Below are positions 1-5,144 of a DNA stretch of 5,214 nt, in pieces. Every line of letters begins with the position of its first letter. The first letter of the stretch is position 1. The notes under the pieces were generated by a model that worked only from the letters and a program-made list of their open reading frames with translations, searched no databases and had not been told where the DNA came from. Origin of the DNA: an uncultured Clostridia bacterium. GTDB lineage: Bacteria; Bacillota; Clostridia; Christensenellales; Aristaeellaceae. The stretch covers positions 1-5,214 of the forward strand of contig CAKTXP010000171.1 in assembly GCA_934631055.1 (NCBI GenBank), given 5' to 3'. Position numbers and translations under genes: made by a program.

Positions 1-16
1 ATGACGTTCGCGAAGC

Positions 17-49
17 GGGCGCGTCTGCCGCAGGCAGAGGACAGCGCCC
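17..49. repeat. Nested intergenic hairpin
   Basis: An outer stem GGGCGC (17-22) pairs with GCGCCC (44-49). Inside it is a perfect hairpin, TCTGCC (24-29), loop GCA, GGCAGA (33-38). A TTCGCGAA palindrome sits just upstream at 7-14. No credible coding region covers it: the frame opening at position 1 stops at 139-141 and has no visible ribosome binding site or family resemblance. It lies 3' of the minus-strand gene that ends at 103, and I read it as part of a composite palindromic repeat cluster. Confidence 0.55.
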
Positions 50-68
50 CTATGCGAGTTTCCCGGAC

Positions 69-94
69 TTGGGGCAGAGCCCCAATCGTACCCC
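69..94. repeat. Palindromic repeat, copy 1 (TTGGGGC-AGA-GCCCCAA)
   Basis: The stem is TTGGGGC (69-75), loop AGA, GCCCCAA (79-85), followed by TCGTACCCC. The 26-nt unit matches 2252-2277 at 23 of 26 positions, and both stem arms are fully conserved. Copies 1 and 2 each lie directly 3' of a minus-strand stop codon (103 and 2283) in the same orientation relative to that gene. No T-run follows the hairpin on the minus strand, so it is not a standard intrinsic terminator. It could still protect mRNA 3' ends or help stop transcription. Confidence 0.7.
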
Positions 95-102
95 GTTCTC
101 TC

Positions 103-1197
103 TTATACCTCGTATACCCTCTGCGTCGGCGCATAGTCTGAATTGTAGGCGATGATGCGCTTGAAATCGTTTTGGGCGGCAATGCGTAGCATGTCCGCCT
201 GCGTGCAGTGGACGCTGTATCGCAGAAGACGCGCTTTGCCCGCATGCAGGAGCAGCGAGGCGTGCGTGTTCGGCTCGACTGTGCCGGTAAAGATGACCCG
301 TCCGCCGCAGACCAGCAGCCGACGCACCAGCTTGCGCGCGTCCGGCGTATCCAGCTGAGGGTCGCAGATAAAGTAGACGCCCAGCGCGACGAAGTCCTCC
401 GGAATCGCGCGGATGAACTTGCCGCTCAGCATGTCCTGTACCTGCGGACGCACCCACATCGCCGTCGCGTCCATGTGACCCAGCTCGGTCATGAAATGGC
501 GGTCGGCGAAGATGTCCGTATCCGGAAGGCGCTCGCAGATGTAGGTCAGGATGCCCAGCCCGCGCCCGTAACGCGGGACGGGCAGGATGACCGGTCTGCC
601 GTCGGAAAGCGCGTCGGATATCGCGCTGATGAGCGCATCGACCTGCGCGTCGCGGGAGGTGCTGCCCGGCTGCATGCCGTAGTCGCAGTCCAGAACGGCT
701 AAGTCCGCGCTCAGCCCTTCGATAGGATCGCGGGCATGGACGCGCGCGCAGTCGTAATAATCGCCGGAAAAAAAGAGCGAGCGCCCGTTTTCCGCAATGC
801 GATACCATGCGCTGCCGGAACAATGCCCGCTGCGTCCCCACATGACGGAGAGCCCGCCGGGGAGCGGCGCTTCGGCATAGGGAACGCTCAGCCCTTCCAG
901 AACGATGGGGTCGTCGATGGCAAGCGGAAGCTGGCGCGCGGTCTCGGTCGTCAGGACGACGCGTCCGGTGAATCCGTTGGAGAGCAGATAGGGGAGCGCG
1001 CCGGACTGGTTTTCATGCGAATGGGTCAGAAACAGATAGCGGCTGGAACGAATCTGGTCGGGCGTCAGATGGGGCAGTTCGTCCCCGCGGTAGCAGCGCT
1101 GGTAGCCGCAATCCATGATAAAGGACGCATCCTCGCCCTGAATGTAATAACAATGGCGCTGCTGGGAACAGGGCTCGCCCGTCAAATAGAGTTTCAT
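103..1197 (-). CDS. MBL-fold/beta-CASP protein, RNA-processing nuclease-like, with an altered metal site
   Basis: A 364-residue protein resembling the CPSF/RNase J-like beta-CASP branch of the metallo-beta-lactamase fold, whose known members cut RNA using two zinc ions in the cytoplasm. Visible landmarks are D29-C-G (motif I), T58-H-S-H-E-N-Q-S-G (motif II), G124-H-C-S-G-S-A (motif III), S144-G-D-Y (motif IV), D170-C-D-Y-G (motif A), P208-R-Y-G-R-G and S328-V-H (motif B). Motif II is normally HxHxDH; here it is H59-S-H61-E-N63-Q64. The motif C region near residues 348-354 has no His. The first zinc site (H59, H61, H125) and the bridging D146 remain, so the protein may be single-metal, altered in activity or non-catalytic. 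The ATG at 1197 is chosen because GGAGG lies 10 nt upstream (1208-1212) and the promoter at 1286-1314 lies inside the longer open frame that reaches 1449. No intrinsic terminator is seen 3' of it. The fold is well supported; substrate and activity are unknown. Confidence 0.85.
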   Translation of the reverse strand: MKLYLTGEPCSQQRHCYYIQGEDASFIMDCGYQRCYRGDELPHLTPDQIRSSRYLFLTHSHENQSGALPYLLSNGFTGRVVLTTETARQLPLAIDDPIVLEGLSVPYAEAPLPGGLSVMWGRSGHCSGSAWYRIAENGRSLFFSGDYYDCARVHARDPIEGLSADLAVLDCDYGMQPGSTSRDAQVDALISAISDALSDGRPVILPVPRYGRGLGILTYICERLPDTDIFADRHFMTELGHMDATAMWVRPQVQDMLSGKFIRAIPEDFVALGVYFICDPQLDTPDARKLVRRLLVCGGRVIFTGTVEPNTHASLLLHAGKARLLRYSVHCTQADMLRIAAQNDFKRIIAYNSDYAPTQRVYEV

Positions 1198-1285
1198 GAT
1201 GCGGCAACCTCCAAACACATTCGCATATTTCTTCTGAAAGTACGGGAAAACGGCTGTATTCCTCGTCAGCCGCTTGTATTCTGAT

Positions 1286-1314
1286 AGTATAGTACAAAAT
1301 GCGGCGAGCGTAAA
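1286..1314 (-). promoter_or_regulatory. Probable sigma-A promoter of the MBL/beta-CASP gene
   Basis: On the minus strand, TTTACG (1314-1309), a 17-bp spacer and TATACT (1291-1286) form a good sigma-A-like promoter. Transcription would start near 1279, giving a leader of about 80 nt before the ATG at 1197. Its position argues against any start codon upstream of it. Confidence 0.55.
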
Positions 1315-1318
1315 CCCG

Positions 1319-1342
1319 AAAAGCCGGAGACTTTTGGCTTTT
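1319..1342. other. Inverted repeat between divergent promoters
   Basis: AAAAGCC (1319-1325) and GGCTTTT (1336-1342) form a 7-bp inverted repeat with a 10-nt loop. It lies just outside the -35 of the leftward promoter and about 50 bp upstream of the rightward -10. It could be a binding site for a regulator, a remnant terminator or chance; nothing else in the sequence decides this. Confidence 0.25.
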
Positions 1343-1389
1343 GCGAAAAAAACTTGCGGAATTCCCCCCTTTTCCCGAAAACGACTTCG

Positions 1390-1398
1390 TGGTACAAT
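1390..1398 (+). promoter_or_regulatory. Probable extended -10 promoter of the SH3-domain gene
   Basis: TGG followed by TACAAT (1393-1398) forms an extended -10 element. No good -35 lies at the usual distance; TTTCCC at 1371-1376 is the nearest weak candidate. Transcription would begin near 1405, leaving a leader of about 145 nt before the ATG at 1549. The in-frame ATG at 1417 would be too close to this start to carry a ribosome binding site. Confidence 0.45.
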
Positions 1399-1404
1399 AC
1401 AGAC

Positions 1405-1548
1405 GATATGGTTTGAATGAGGAAAATTCGACCTTTTTTTCAAAATCAAGGAAGAAAAAAGCGCCGGAAATCGTCTTTATGGCAAAGAGAGCATGAGGGC
1501 TTTCGGACGCAGCCCGCGGCGGGCGTCGCGGGGAGAGGTGTGAAGGTT
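1405..1548 (+). other. Predicted 5' leader of the SH3-domain gene
   Basis: This stretch has no convincing gene, although an open frame from an ATG at 1417 runs through it in frame with the protein. AGACGAT (1401-1407) is complementary to ATCGTCT (1470-1476). A GC-rich palindrome (1512-1524, arms GCCCG and CGGGC) ends 6 nt before the GGGGAGAGG that would serve as ribosome binding site (1529-1537). I do not recognise a known riboswitch class. The leader may be structured, but 7-bp complementarity in 140 nt can arise by chance. Confidence 0.3.
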
Positions 1549-2052
1549 ATGCGGGGAAAGAGAGCAGGCGTCTGCCTGCTGATGCTGATGTTTGCGCTGG
1601 TCGGCGGACGGGCGCTTGCGCAGAGCGCGGTCGTCAACAACGGTTCGGACGCGGCGGCGCGGCTGAATATGCGCGAGCAGCCCAGTCGGGATGCGGATTC
1701 GATGGGGCAGTTCTATACCGGGACGCCGGTCGATATCGTTTCGGACGCGGGCAACGGATGGTCGCAGGTGACCATCGGCAGCGGAAACAATAAGCTGAGC
1801 GGCTATATGATGACGGCGTATTTGTCTACGGATGCGTCGAGCGTGACGGATGCGACGCCGAATATGGAAGTCGTTTCGCCCTACGGCACGCAGAGCATCA
1901 TGGTGCGCAGCCAGCCGTCCAATTCGTATGACGCGATTGCGGCGCTGGCGGTCGGCGACAGCGTTCGGGTCATCGGAACGACGGGCAGCTATTATTATGT
2001 GATGCTGGGGGATCAGTCGGTCGGGTGCCTGAGTACGAGCGAAGTGAAGTAA
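1549..2052 (+). CDS. Secreted protein with two bacterial SH3 domains
   Basis: A 167-residue exported protein. Residues 1-24 form a signal peptide: basic MRGKR, a hydrophobic core of Leu, Met, Val and Phe, then an A22-L-A24 site with cleavage before Gln25. No lipobox is present. Two SH3b-like domains follow, about 27-93 (R38-L-N-M-R-E-Q-P signature, then a GWSQV strand at 70-74) and 106-165 (M118-V-R-S-Q-P signature). Such domains commonly bind cell-wall peptides or glycans, and the RLNMREQPS pattern is typical. No hydrolase or other catalytic domain is attached, so the protein may be a wall-binding module or adaptor; that role is inference. The start at 1549 gives an intact signal peptide and has GGGGAGAGG 11 nt upstream. 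A GTG at 1540 in the same frame is possible, and the frame open to 1417 would add about 44 strongly basic residues that spoil the signal peptide. The gene is monocistronic with a terminator at its stop codon. Confidence 0.85.
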   Translation: MRGKRAGVCLLMLMFALVGGRALAQSAVVNNGSDAAARLNMREQPSRDADSMGQFYTGTPVDIVSDAGNGWSQVTIGSGNNKLSGYMMTAYLSTDASSVTDATPNMEVVSPYGTQSIMVRSQPSNSYDAIAALAVGDSVRVIGTTGSYYYVMLGDQSVGCLSTSEVK

Positions 2053-2089
2053 AAAGAGCTTTTTCCGAGGAATCGGAAAAAGCTCTTTT
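2052..2089. terminator. Strong hairpin terminator, probably bidirectional
   Basis: A perfect 17-bp stem has arms 2052-2068 and 2073-2089 and loop GGAA. The left arm begins with AAAAGAGC and the right arm ends with GCTCTTTT. It begins at the last base of the SH3 gene's stop codon. The right arm ends in four Ts on the plus strand, and on the minus strand the hairpin ends in TTTTT, so it can plausibly stop transcription from both convergent genes. Confidence 0.9.
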
Positions 2090-2116
2090 GTGTATGAGGG
2101 ACGCGCTCCGCAGGAA

Positions 2117-2163
2117 CCTCATCCGGCGTCTGCGGGCGCAGCCTTCCCCCAAAGGGGAAGGCT
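2117..2163. repeat. Palindromic repeat of the CCTTCCCC/GGGGAAGG type
   Basis: CCTCATCC (2117-2124) is followed by a short CTGCG-GG-CGCAG palindrome (2130-2141) and then a perfect 10-bp hairpin: AGCCTTCCCC (2140-2149), loop CAAA, GGGGAAGGCT (2154-2163). From memory, this layout resembles an abundant intergenic repeat of gut Clostridia; I could not search for it. Only one full copy lies in the window. It has no coding potential and lies between convergent genes. Confidence 0.65.
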
Positions 2164-2193
2164 GGAGATGCGACTCAGTTTTTCATTTTCCAA

Positions 2194-2212
2194 GCTATCG
2201 CGAAGCGATAGC
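2194..2212. repeat. Hairpin GCTATCGC-GAA-GCGATAGC
   Basis: A perfect 8-bp stem with a GAA loop (arms 2194-2201 and 2205-2212). The same GCGAAGC/GCTTCGC core recurs near 10-17 and in the loop of the hairpin at 5145-5173, suggesting a shared building block of the intergenic repeats. Confidence 0.6.
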
Positions 2213-2224
2213 GTAGTGGAGGGT

Positions 2225-2245
2225 CAAGGGAACTCAGTTCCCTTG
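2225..2245. repeat. Perfect 21-nt palindrome around CAAGGGAA
   Basis: CAAGGGAACT (2225-2234), a central C, then AGTTCCCTTG (2236-2245), symmetrical throughout. It sits between the hairpin at 2194-2212 and the repeat at 2252-2277, making a tight run of three palindromes within 85 bp. Confidence 0.65.
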
Positions 2246-2251
2246 TGGGGT

Positions 2252-2277
2252 TTGGGGCAAAGCCCCAACCGTTCCCC
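2252..2277. repeat. Palindromic repeat, copy 2 (TTGGGGC-AAA-GCCCCAA)
   Basis: The stem is TTGGGGC (2252-2258), loop AAA, GCCCCAA (2262-2268), followed by CCGTTCCCC. It matches copy 1 at 69-94 at 23 of 26 positions. Outer GTGGGG and CCCCAC segments can extend the structure imperfectly. It lies within 6 nt of the RHH gene's stop and has no T-run on the minus strand, so it is a 3'-end structure rather than a classic terminator. Confidence 0.7.
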
Positions 2278-2282
2278 CCACG

Positions 2283-2561
2283 TTATTTTCCCTTCTTCCT
2301 CTGACGAACGGCTTCGGTCAGGAGAAACTCGATCTGCGCGTTGATAGAGCGGAAATCATCTTCCGCCCATGCCGCAATGTCGTCCCAGAGAGAAGGGGAA
2401 AGGCGGAGAAGCACCTGCTTCTTCGCTTTTTCGCGTTCTTTGGCGGCTTTTTCCCGGCGGATGGCTTGGGCTTCCATCTCTTCAATGCGCGCCAGACGGG
2501 CGGTAAGCTGCGCTTCGCGCGCATCCAGTTCTTCCTGCGTGAGCGGCGGCTTGCTGACCAC
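2283..2561 (-). CDS. Ribbon-helix-helix (Arc-like) protein with coiled-coil N-terminus
   Basis: A 92-residue protein. Residues 8-47 are a highly charged helix rich in Glu, Ala, Arg and Lys, probably a coiled coil. Residues 49-88 fit a ribbon-helix-helix domain: strand QVLLRLS (49-55), helix SLWDDIAAWAEDD (57-69), turn F-R-S-I-N, then helix AQIEFLLTEAVRQR (75-88). RHH proteins dimerise and place the strand pair in the DNA major groove. The start is GTG at 2561; GGGGGTGAT (2575-2567), close to the full anti-SD complement, lies 5 nt upstream. The SPFH gene's stop codon is 15 nt before this start, so the two genes are co-transcribed and probably translationally coupled. From memory, SPFH proteins of this type are often followed by such an RHH gene in Clostridia. 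No toxin gene is visible beside it, so a standard toxin-antitoxin role is not supported. Self-regulation of the operon is plausible but inferred. Confidence 0.85.
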   Translation of the reverse strand: MVSKPPLTQEELDAREAQLTARLARIEEMEAQAIRREKAAKEREKAKKQVLLRLSPSLWDDIAAWAEDDFRSINAQIEFLLTEAVRQRKKGK

Positions 2562-2576
2562 GGAGAATCACCCCCA

Positions 2577-3593
2577 TCAGTAGATGCTGCCGCTGTTGAC
2601 GATGGGCTGCGCGTCCTTGCTGCCACAAAGCACGACCAGCAGGTTGGAAACCATCGCCGCCTTGCGCTCTTCGTCCAGAACGACGACCTCTTCCTCGCTC
2701 AGCTGGTCGATCGCCATCTTGACCATGCTTACCGCGCCTTCGACGATCTTCTGGCGCGCGGCGATGATGGCGACCGCCTGCTGACGCTGGAGCATCGCCG
2801 CGGCAATCTCGTCGGAATAGGCGAGCGTTGTGATGCGTACATCCTCGATGACCAGACCCGCGTCAGCGACGCGCTGGCTCAGCTCGTTCTGCATGATCTC
2901 GGAGACCTCGCTGCTCGAACCGCGCAGGGTCTTTTCGGTCTCGCCGTCGTCCTCGTCGCCGTCCTTCATGGAGTCATACGGATACAGGCGGGCGATGTTG
3001 CGGATGGTCGAGTCGCACTGGGTGGAGAGATATTCTTCAAAATTATCGACCGCAAAGACGGCGCGGGTCGGGTCGGCAACGTGCCAGATGACGACCGAAC
3101 CGATGATGATCGGGTTGCCGAGCGCGTCGTTGACCTTCTGTTTGTTGTTGTCCAGCGTGCGGGTCTTGAGCGAGATCTTCTTGCTGCCCGAATCCGTCGT
3201 GCTGAGGGAGACGGAGCCGTTTTGCAGGCTTACAGAGGACGACGAGCTTTTGCCTGCGGGCGCGTTGGACGTGACGAACGGGTTGACGAAGTAGAAGCCG
3301 GGCGTCTTGAGCGTGCCGTAATAGTTGCCGAACAGGGTCAGAACGATCGCCTGATTAGGCGCGACGACCTTCAGACCGGCGATGATGAACGGGCAGACGA
3401 CCCAGCTGACGATGCCCAGAACAATCAGCGGAATGCTGTAAAAGGCGTCGGAATGGACACAGCCGAGGATAAACCCGCCGGTCAGGACGATGAACGACAG
3501 AATCAGGGCAATCATGACGGGCATGCCGTTGGTATGCGGCGCAACGCGCTCCTCAGGAACAGCGCGAAGAACGGTGGATTTCTTTTCAGACAT
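2577..3593 (-). CDS. SPFH/band-7 (prohibitin-like) membrane protein
   Basis: A 338-residue membrane protein. Two hydrophobic segments, about 25-46 and 51-73, anchor it. The SPFH domain starts at V76-V-A-P-N-Q-A-I-V and runs to about 282, with L95-K-T-P-G-F-Y-F-V-N-P-F, V154-N-D-A-L-G-N-P and M267-L-Q-R-Q-Q-A. The conserved C-terminus includes I278-A-A-R-Q-K-I-V-E-G-A, L306-D-E-E-R-K-A-A-M-V-S-N-L and a final N333-S-G-S-I-Y. SPFH proteins form large membrane-associated oligomers that scaffold membrane domains and proteases; this one's partner is unknown. Two stretches stand out: a Ser-rich segment at 113-137 splitting the usual junction of NPF and the next strand, and an acidic run at 211-220. 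The start at 3593 has AAAGGAG 8 nt upstream; an upstream ATG at 3611 precedes that site and is rejected. It is the first gene of the operon with the RHH protein. Confidence 0.92.
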   Translation of the reverse strand: MSEKKSTVLRAVPEERVAPHTNGMPVMIALILSFIVLTGGFILGCVHSDAFYSIPLIVLGIVSWVVCPFIIAGLKVVAPNQAIVLTLFGNYYGTLKTPGFYFVNPFVTSNAPAGKSSSSSVSLQNGSVSLSTTDSGSKKISLKTRTLDNNKQKVNDALGNPIIIGSVVIWHVADPTRAVFAVDNFEEYLSTQCDSTIRNIARLYPYDSMKDGDEDDGETEKTLRGSSSEVSEIMQNELSQRVADAGLVIEDVRITTLAYSDEIAAAMLQRQQAVAIIAARQKIVEGAVSMVKMAIDQLSEEEVVVLDEERKAAMVSNLLVVLCGSKDAQPIVNSGSIY

Positions 3594-3620
3594 GACAAAC
3601 GCTCCTTTCATGCGTCGATA

Positions 3621-3639
3621 TGATATCTTTTTGATATCA
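3621..3639. promoter_or_regulatory. AT-rich inverted repeat at the SPFH-RHH transcription start (candidate operator)
   Basis: TGATATC (3621-3627) and GATATCA (3633-3639) form a perfect 7-bp inverted repeat around a T5 spacer. A further GATAT lies at 3617-3621, and ATGATA recurs within the -10 element at 3642-3647. With transcription starting near 3635, the repeat covers about -4 to +15, where a bound protein would block initiation. The RHH protein of the same operon is the obvious candidate; that link is inference. Confidence 0.5.
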
Positions 3640-3641
3640 CT

Positions 3642-3670
3642 ATGATACAGCCGTTAGAAGCGTTTGTCAA
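3642..3670 (-). promoter_or_regulatory. Sigma-A promoter of the SPFH-RHH operon
   Basis: On the minus strand, a consensus TTGACA (3670-3665), a 17-bp spacer and TATCAT (3647-3642) form a strong sigma-A promoter. Transcription should start near 3635, giving a leader of about 40 nt that carries the ribosome binding site of the SPFH gene. Confidence 0.8.
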
Positions 3671-3712
3671 GATATAAACGAGAAAATTACTCGAAAGTTC
3701 TGCCTGGTGGGA

Positions 3713-3741
3713 TTGCCAGCCCCTGCGTGCAATGCTATAAT
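3713..3741 (+). promoter_or_regulatory. Sigma-A promoter of the leucine-rich repeat gene
   Basis: TTGCCA (3713-3718), a 17-bp spacer and consensus TATAAT (3736-3741), with an extended -10 TGC at 3733-3735. Transcription should start near 3748. The ribosome binding site GGAGGA (3765-3770) follows, 6 nt before the ATG at 3777. It points away from the SPFH promoter without overlapping it. Confidence 0.85.
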
Positions 3742-3776
3742 CTATATGATTATGCGACAATTGCGGAGGAATTGAC

Positions 3777-4904
3777 ATGCTGATGAGAAAACCGCCTTTT
3801 GAGGACGACAGGACGCTTGGACAGGACAGCTTCAGTGTGCCTGTGGAGGGCGTTTGGCGCCCGGCGCAGAATACGCACTTTGCTTCCGCCTGCGCGATGG
3901 TGGGGCGGCATGTCATGGATTTCGCAGACAACGGCGACGGCACGCTGACCGCCGTGCGCTGCATCGACCGACAGGCGGATGATCTGGATATCCAGTTTGA
4001 GGCGGGGGCTTGCACCGTGACCGCCATCGCGCCAAAGGCGTTTGAGGGCTGCGCGGAGCTGCGCCGTGTCATCCTGCCCGACGGATTGAAACAGATCGGA
4101 GAGATGGCGTTTTCCGGCTGCACACATCTGCGCCGCGTCGTGATACCGGGCGGCGTTCAGCGCGTAGGCACGCTGGCGTTCGCTAAATGCAGTCAGATGG
4201 AACGGGTGCGCATCGAGCCGGGCGTCGTCCAGCTGGGGCCGAGCAGCTTTTCCAAATGCGCGGCGCTCAAGCGCGTGGATATCCCAGACAGCGTTACGCA
4301 GATCGGCGGCGGCGCGTTCTTCGGATGCAGCAAGGAATTGAAGCTCTACGGCGCAGAGGGTGCGCCTGCCCAACAATACGCCAAGCTCAATGGGCTGGCG
4401 TTCGATTCCCAGAGCTGGCAGGACGACGAGGAGCTTGTCTTGCGGGAAGAAGAGGACGGCACGCTGACCGTCGCCGGCGCAAGGCAGAGCGTGCCGCACC
4501 GCATCGAGATTCCGACGGAGCTTTGCGGACGGAAGATCGCAAAGATTGCGCCCAAAGCGTTCTTCGCCAACGGTACGCTTGAGCAGCTGGTCATCGGCGG
4601 CGGCGTAAGCGAAATCGGGGAAAGCGCGTTCTTCGGCTGCCGTCAGCTTGTCAGCGTGAGCTTTGAACGCGGATTGGAGAAGATTGATGACAGCGCGTTT
4701 GCGGGCTGCGAGAATCTGACGCAGGTGACGCTGCCGTGGGGGACGAGCAGCGTCGGACGGATGGCTTTCTTTGGCTGCACGAGATTGGCGTTCGTCAAGA
4801 TGCCGACGACGACGCGCGTTGCGGATTTTGCCTTTGATGGATGCGCGCCGGGGCTCCGCGTCTTTGGCGGGGTTTACGCCGGACGGATGGCGCAGGAGAA
4901 ATAA
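3777..4904 (+). CDS. BspA-type leucine-rich repeat protein, no signal peptide
   Basis: A 375-residue protein of LRR_5/BspA-type repeats about 23 residues long, each following the pattern I-x-x-I-G-x-x-A-F-x-G-C-x-x-L-x-x-V-x-I-P-x-x. Block 1 (about 81-190) holds four full units and a terminal half-unit; block 2 (about 254-362) is arranged the same way. Each block is preceded by a DGTLT strand (G55 and G228) and an IAPKAF entry (84-89 and 257-262), and each ends in a LYG/VFG cap, the first followed by Q199-Q-Y-A-K, so the protein looks like a duplicated module. Repeats of this kind form solenoids that bind proteins. Many BspA homologues are exported and cell-surface, but here the N-terminus (MLMRKPPFEDDRT) has no hydrophobic segment and no TM helix or anchor is seen, so a cytoplasmic location is likely. 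The ATG at 3777 has GGAGG 7 nt upstream; an in-frame ATG at 3783 is also close. It has its own promoter and a terminator about 100 bp past the stop. Its binding partner is unknown. Confidence 0.88.
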   Translation: MLMRKPPFEDDRTLGQDSFSVPVEGVWRPAQNTHFASACAMVGRHVMDFADNGDGTLTAVRCIDRQADDLDIQFEAGACTVTAIAPKAFEGCAELRRVILPDGLKQIGEMAFSGCTHLRRVVIPGGVQRVGTLAFAKCSQMERVRIEPGVVQLGPSSFSKCAALKRVDIPDSVTQIGGGAFFGCSKELKLYGAEGAPAQQYAKLNGLAFDSQSWQDDEELVLREEEDGTLTVAGARQSVPHRIEIPTELCGRKIAKIAPKAFFANGTLEQLVIGGGVSEIGESAFFGCRQLVSVSFERGLEKIDDSAFAGCENLTQVTLPWGTSSVGRMAFFGCTRLAFVKMPTTTRVADFAFDGCAPGLRVFGGVYAGRMAQEK

Positions 4905-4969
4905 GCACTGAAACTTCCGCAAAGGAAGGGTGCGGGGAACGAGGCATGACCCGACGCGAAGCCGTTTGA

Positions 4970-4991
4970 TTTTATGCATGTCGGCATAAAA
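4970..4991. repeat. Inverted repeat TTTTATGC/GCATAAAA
   Basis: TTTTATGC (4970-4977) and GCATAAAA (4984-4991) form a perfect 8-bp inverted repeat with loop ATGTCG, just upstream of the terminator. It could be an operator or a 3'-UTR hairpin. The overlapping TTTGAT/TAAAAT pair has a suboptimal 16-bp spacing and would start directly at the terminator, so I do not call it a promoter. Confidence 0.4.
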
Positions 4992-4997
4992 TACAAG

Positions 4998-5037
4998 AAC
5001 AGCCGGATGGAGTTTTACGCTCGATCCGGCTGTTTTT
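4998..5037 (+). terminator. Rho-independent terminator of the leucine-rich repeat gene
   Basis: AACAGCCGGAT (4998-5008) pairs with ATCCGGCTGTT (5024-5034), an 11-bp stem. The apical part can add a GAG/CTC helix after one mismatch. A T-run at 5033-5037 follows, with A-rich sequence upstream. No comparable T-run is present on the minus strand, so it acts rightwards. It lies about 95 bp after the stop codon at 4904. Confidence 0.9.
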
Positions 5038-5144
5038 CGTGTATGATCCGTTTTGATTGCGGGATGTTTTACGTCCTGCTCCGAAACTACGATTTTTTGT
5101 TTGGAGTCTTGGTTGTCCGGGATGGGTAAAAACAGGCTTAGTCA

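Noticed and set aside
208..1284. Open frames opposite the MBL/beta-CASP gene on the plus strand, and a second minus-strand frame at 50-841
   Set aside because: They lack recognisable motifs and ribosome binding sites, and overlap the gene with the conserved MBL and beta-CASP motifs.
1198..1449. N-terminal extension of the MBL/beta-CASP protein to an ATG at 1449
   Set aside because: The extra 84 residues have no family match, the gene's promoter lies within them, and the ATG at 1197 has GGAGG at a suitable distance and begins the MBL fold directly.
1417..1548. N-terminal extension of the SH3 protein from the ATG at 1417
   Set aside because: It would place 44 basic residues before a good signal peptide, has no ribosome binding site and begins about 12 nt after the predicted transcription start.
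2117..2277. CRISPR array
   Set aside because: The palindromes differ in sequence and spacing; there is no regular repeat-spacer pattern and no cas gene.
2283..2561. Toxin-antitoxin module built on the RHH protein
   Set aside because: No small toxin gene lies next to it. The partner is an SPFH membrane protein, and downstream lies only the palindromic spacer.
2466..3623. A 385-codon plus-strand open frame opposite the SPFH-RHH operon
   Set aside because: Its translation is Arg/Asp/Val-rich and low in structure, while the minus strand encodes unmistakable SPFH and RHH families.
3750..4979. A 409-codon open frame on the minus strand, opposite the leucine-rich repeat gene
   Set aside because: It is rich in Arg, Ala and His without recognisable domains and has no plausible promoter. 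The plus strand here has a promoter, ribosome binding site and clear 23-residue repeats. It is an antisense artefact of GC-rich codon use.
4965..4992. Promoter TTTGAT/TAAAAT
   Set aside because: The spacing is 16 bp or less, it sits within an inverted repeat, and transcription would begin at the terminator hairpin.
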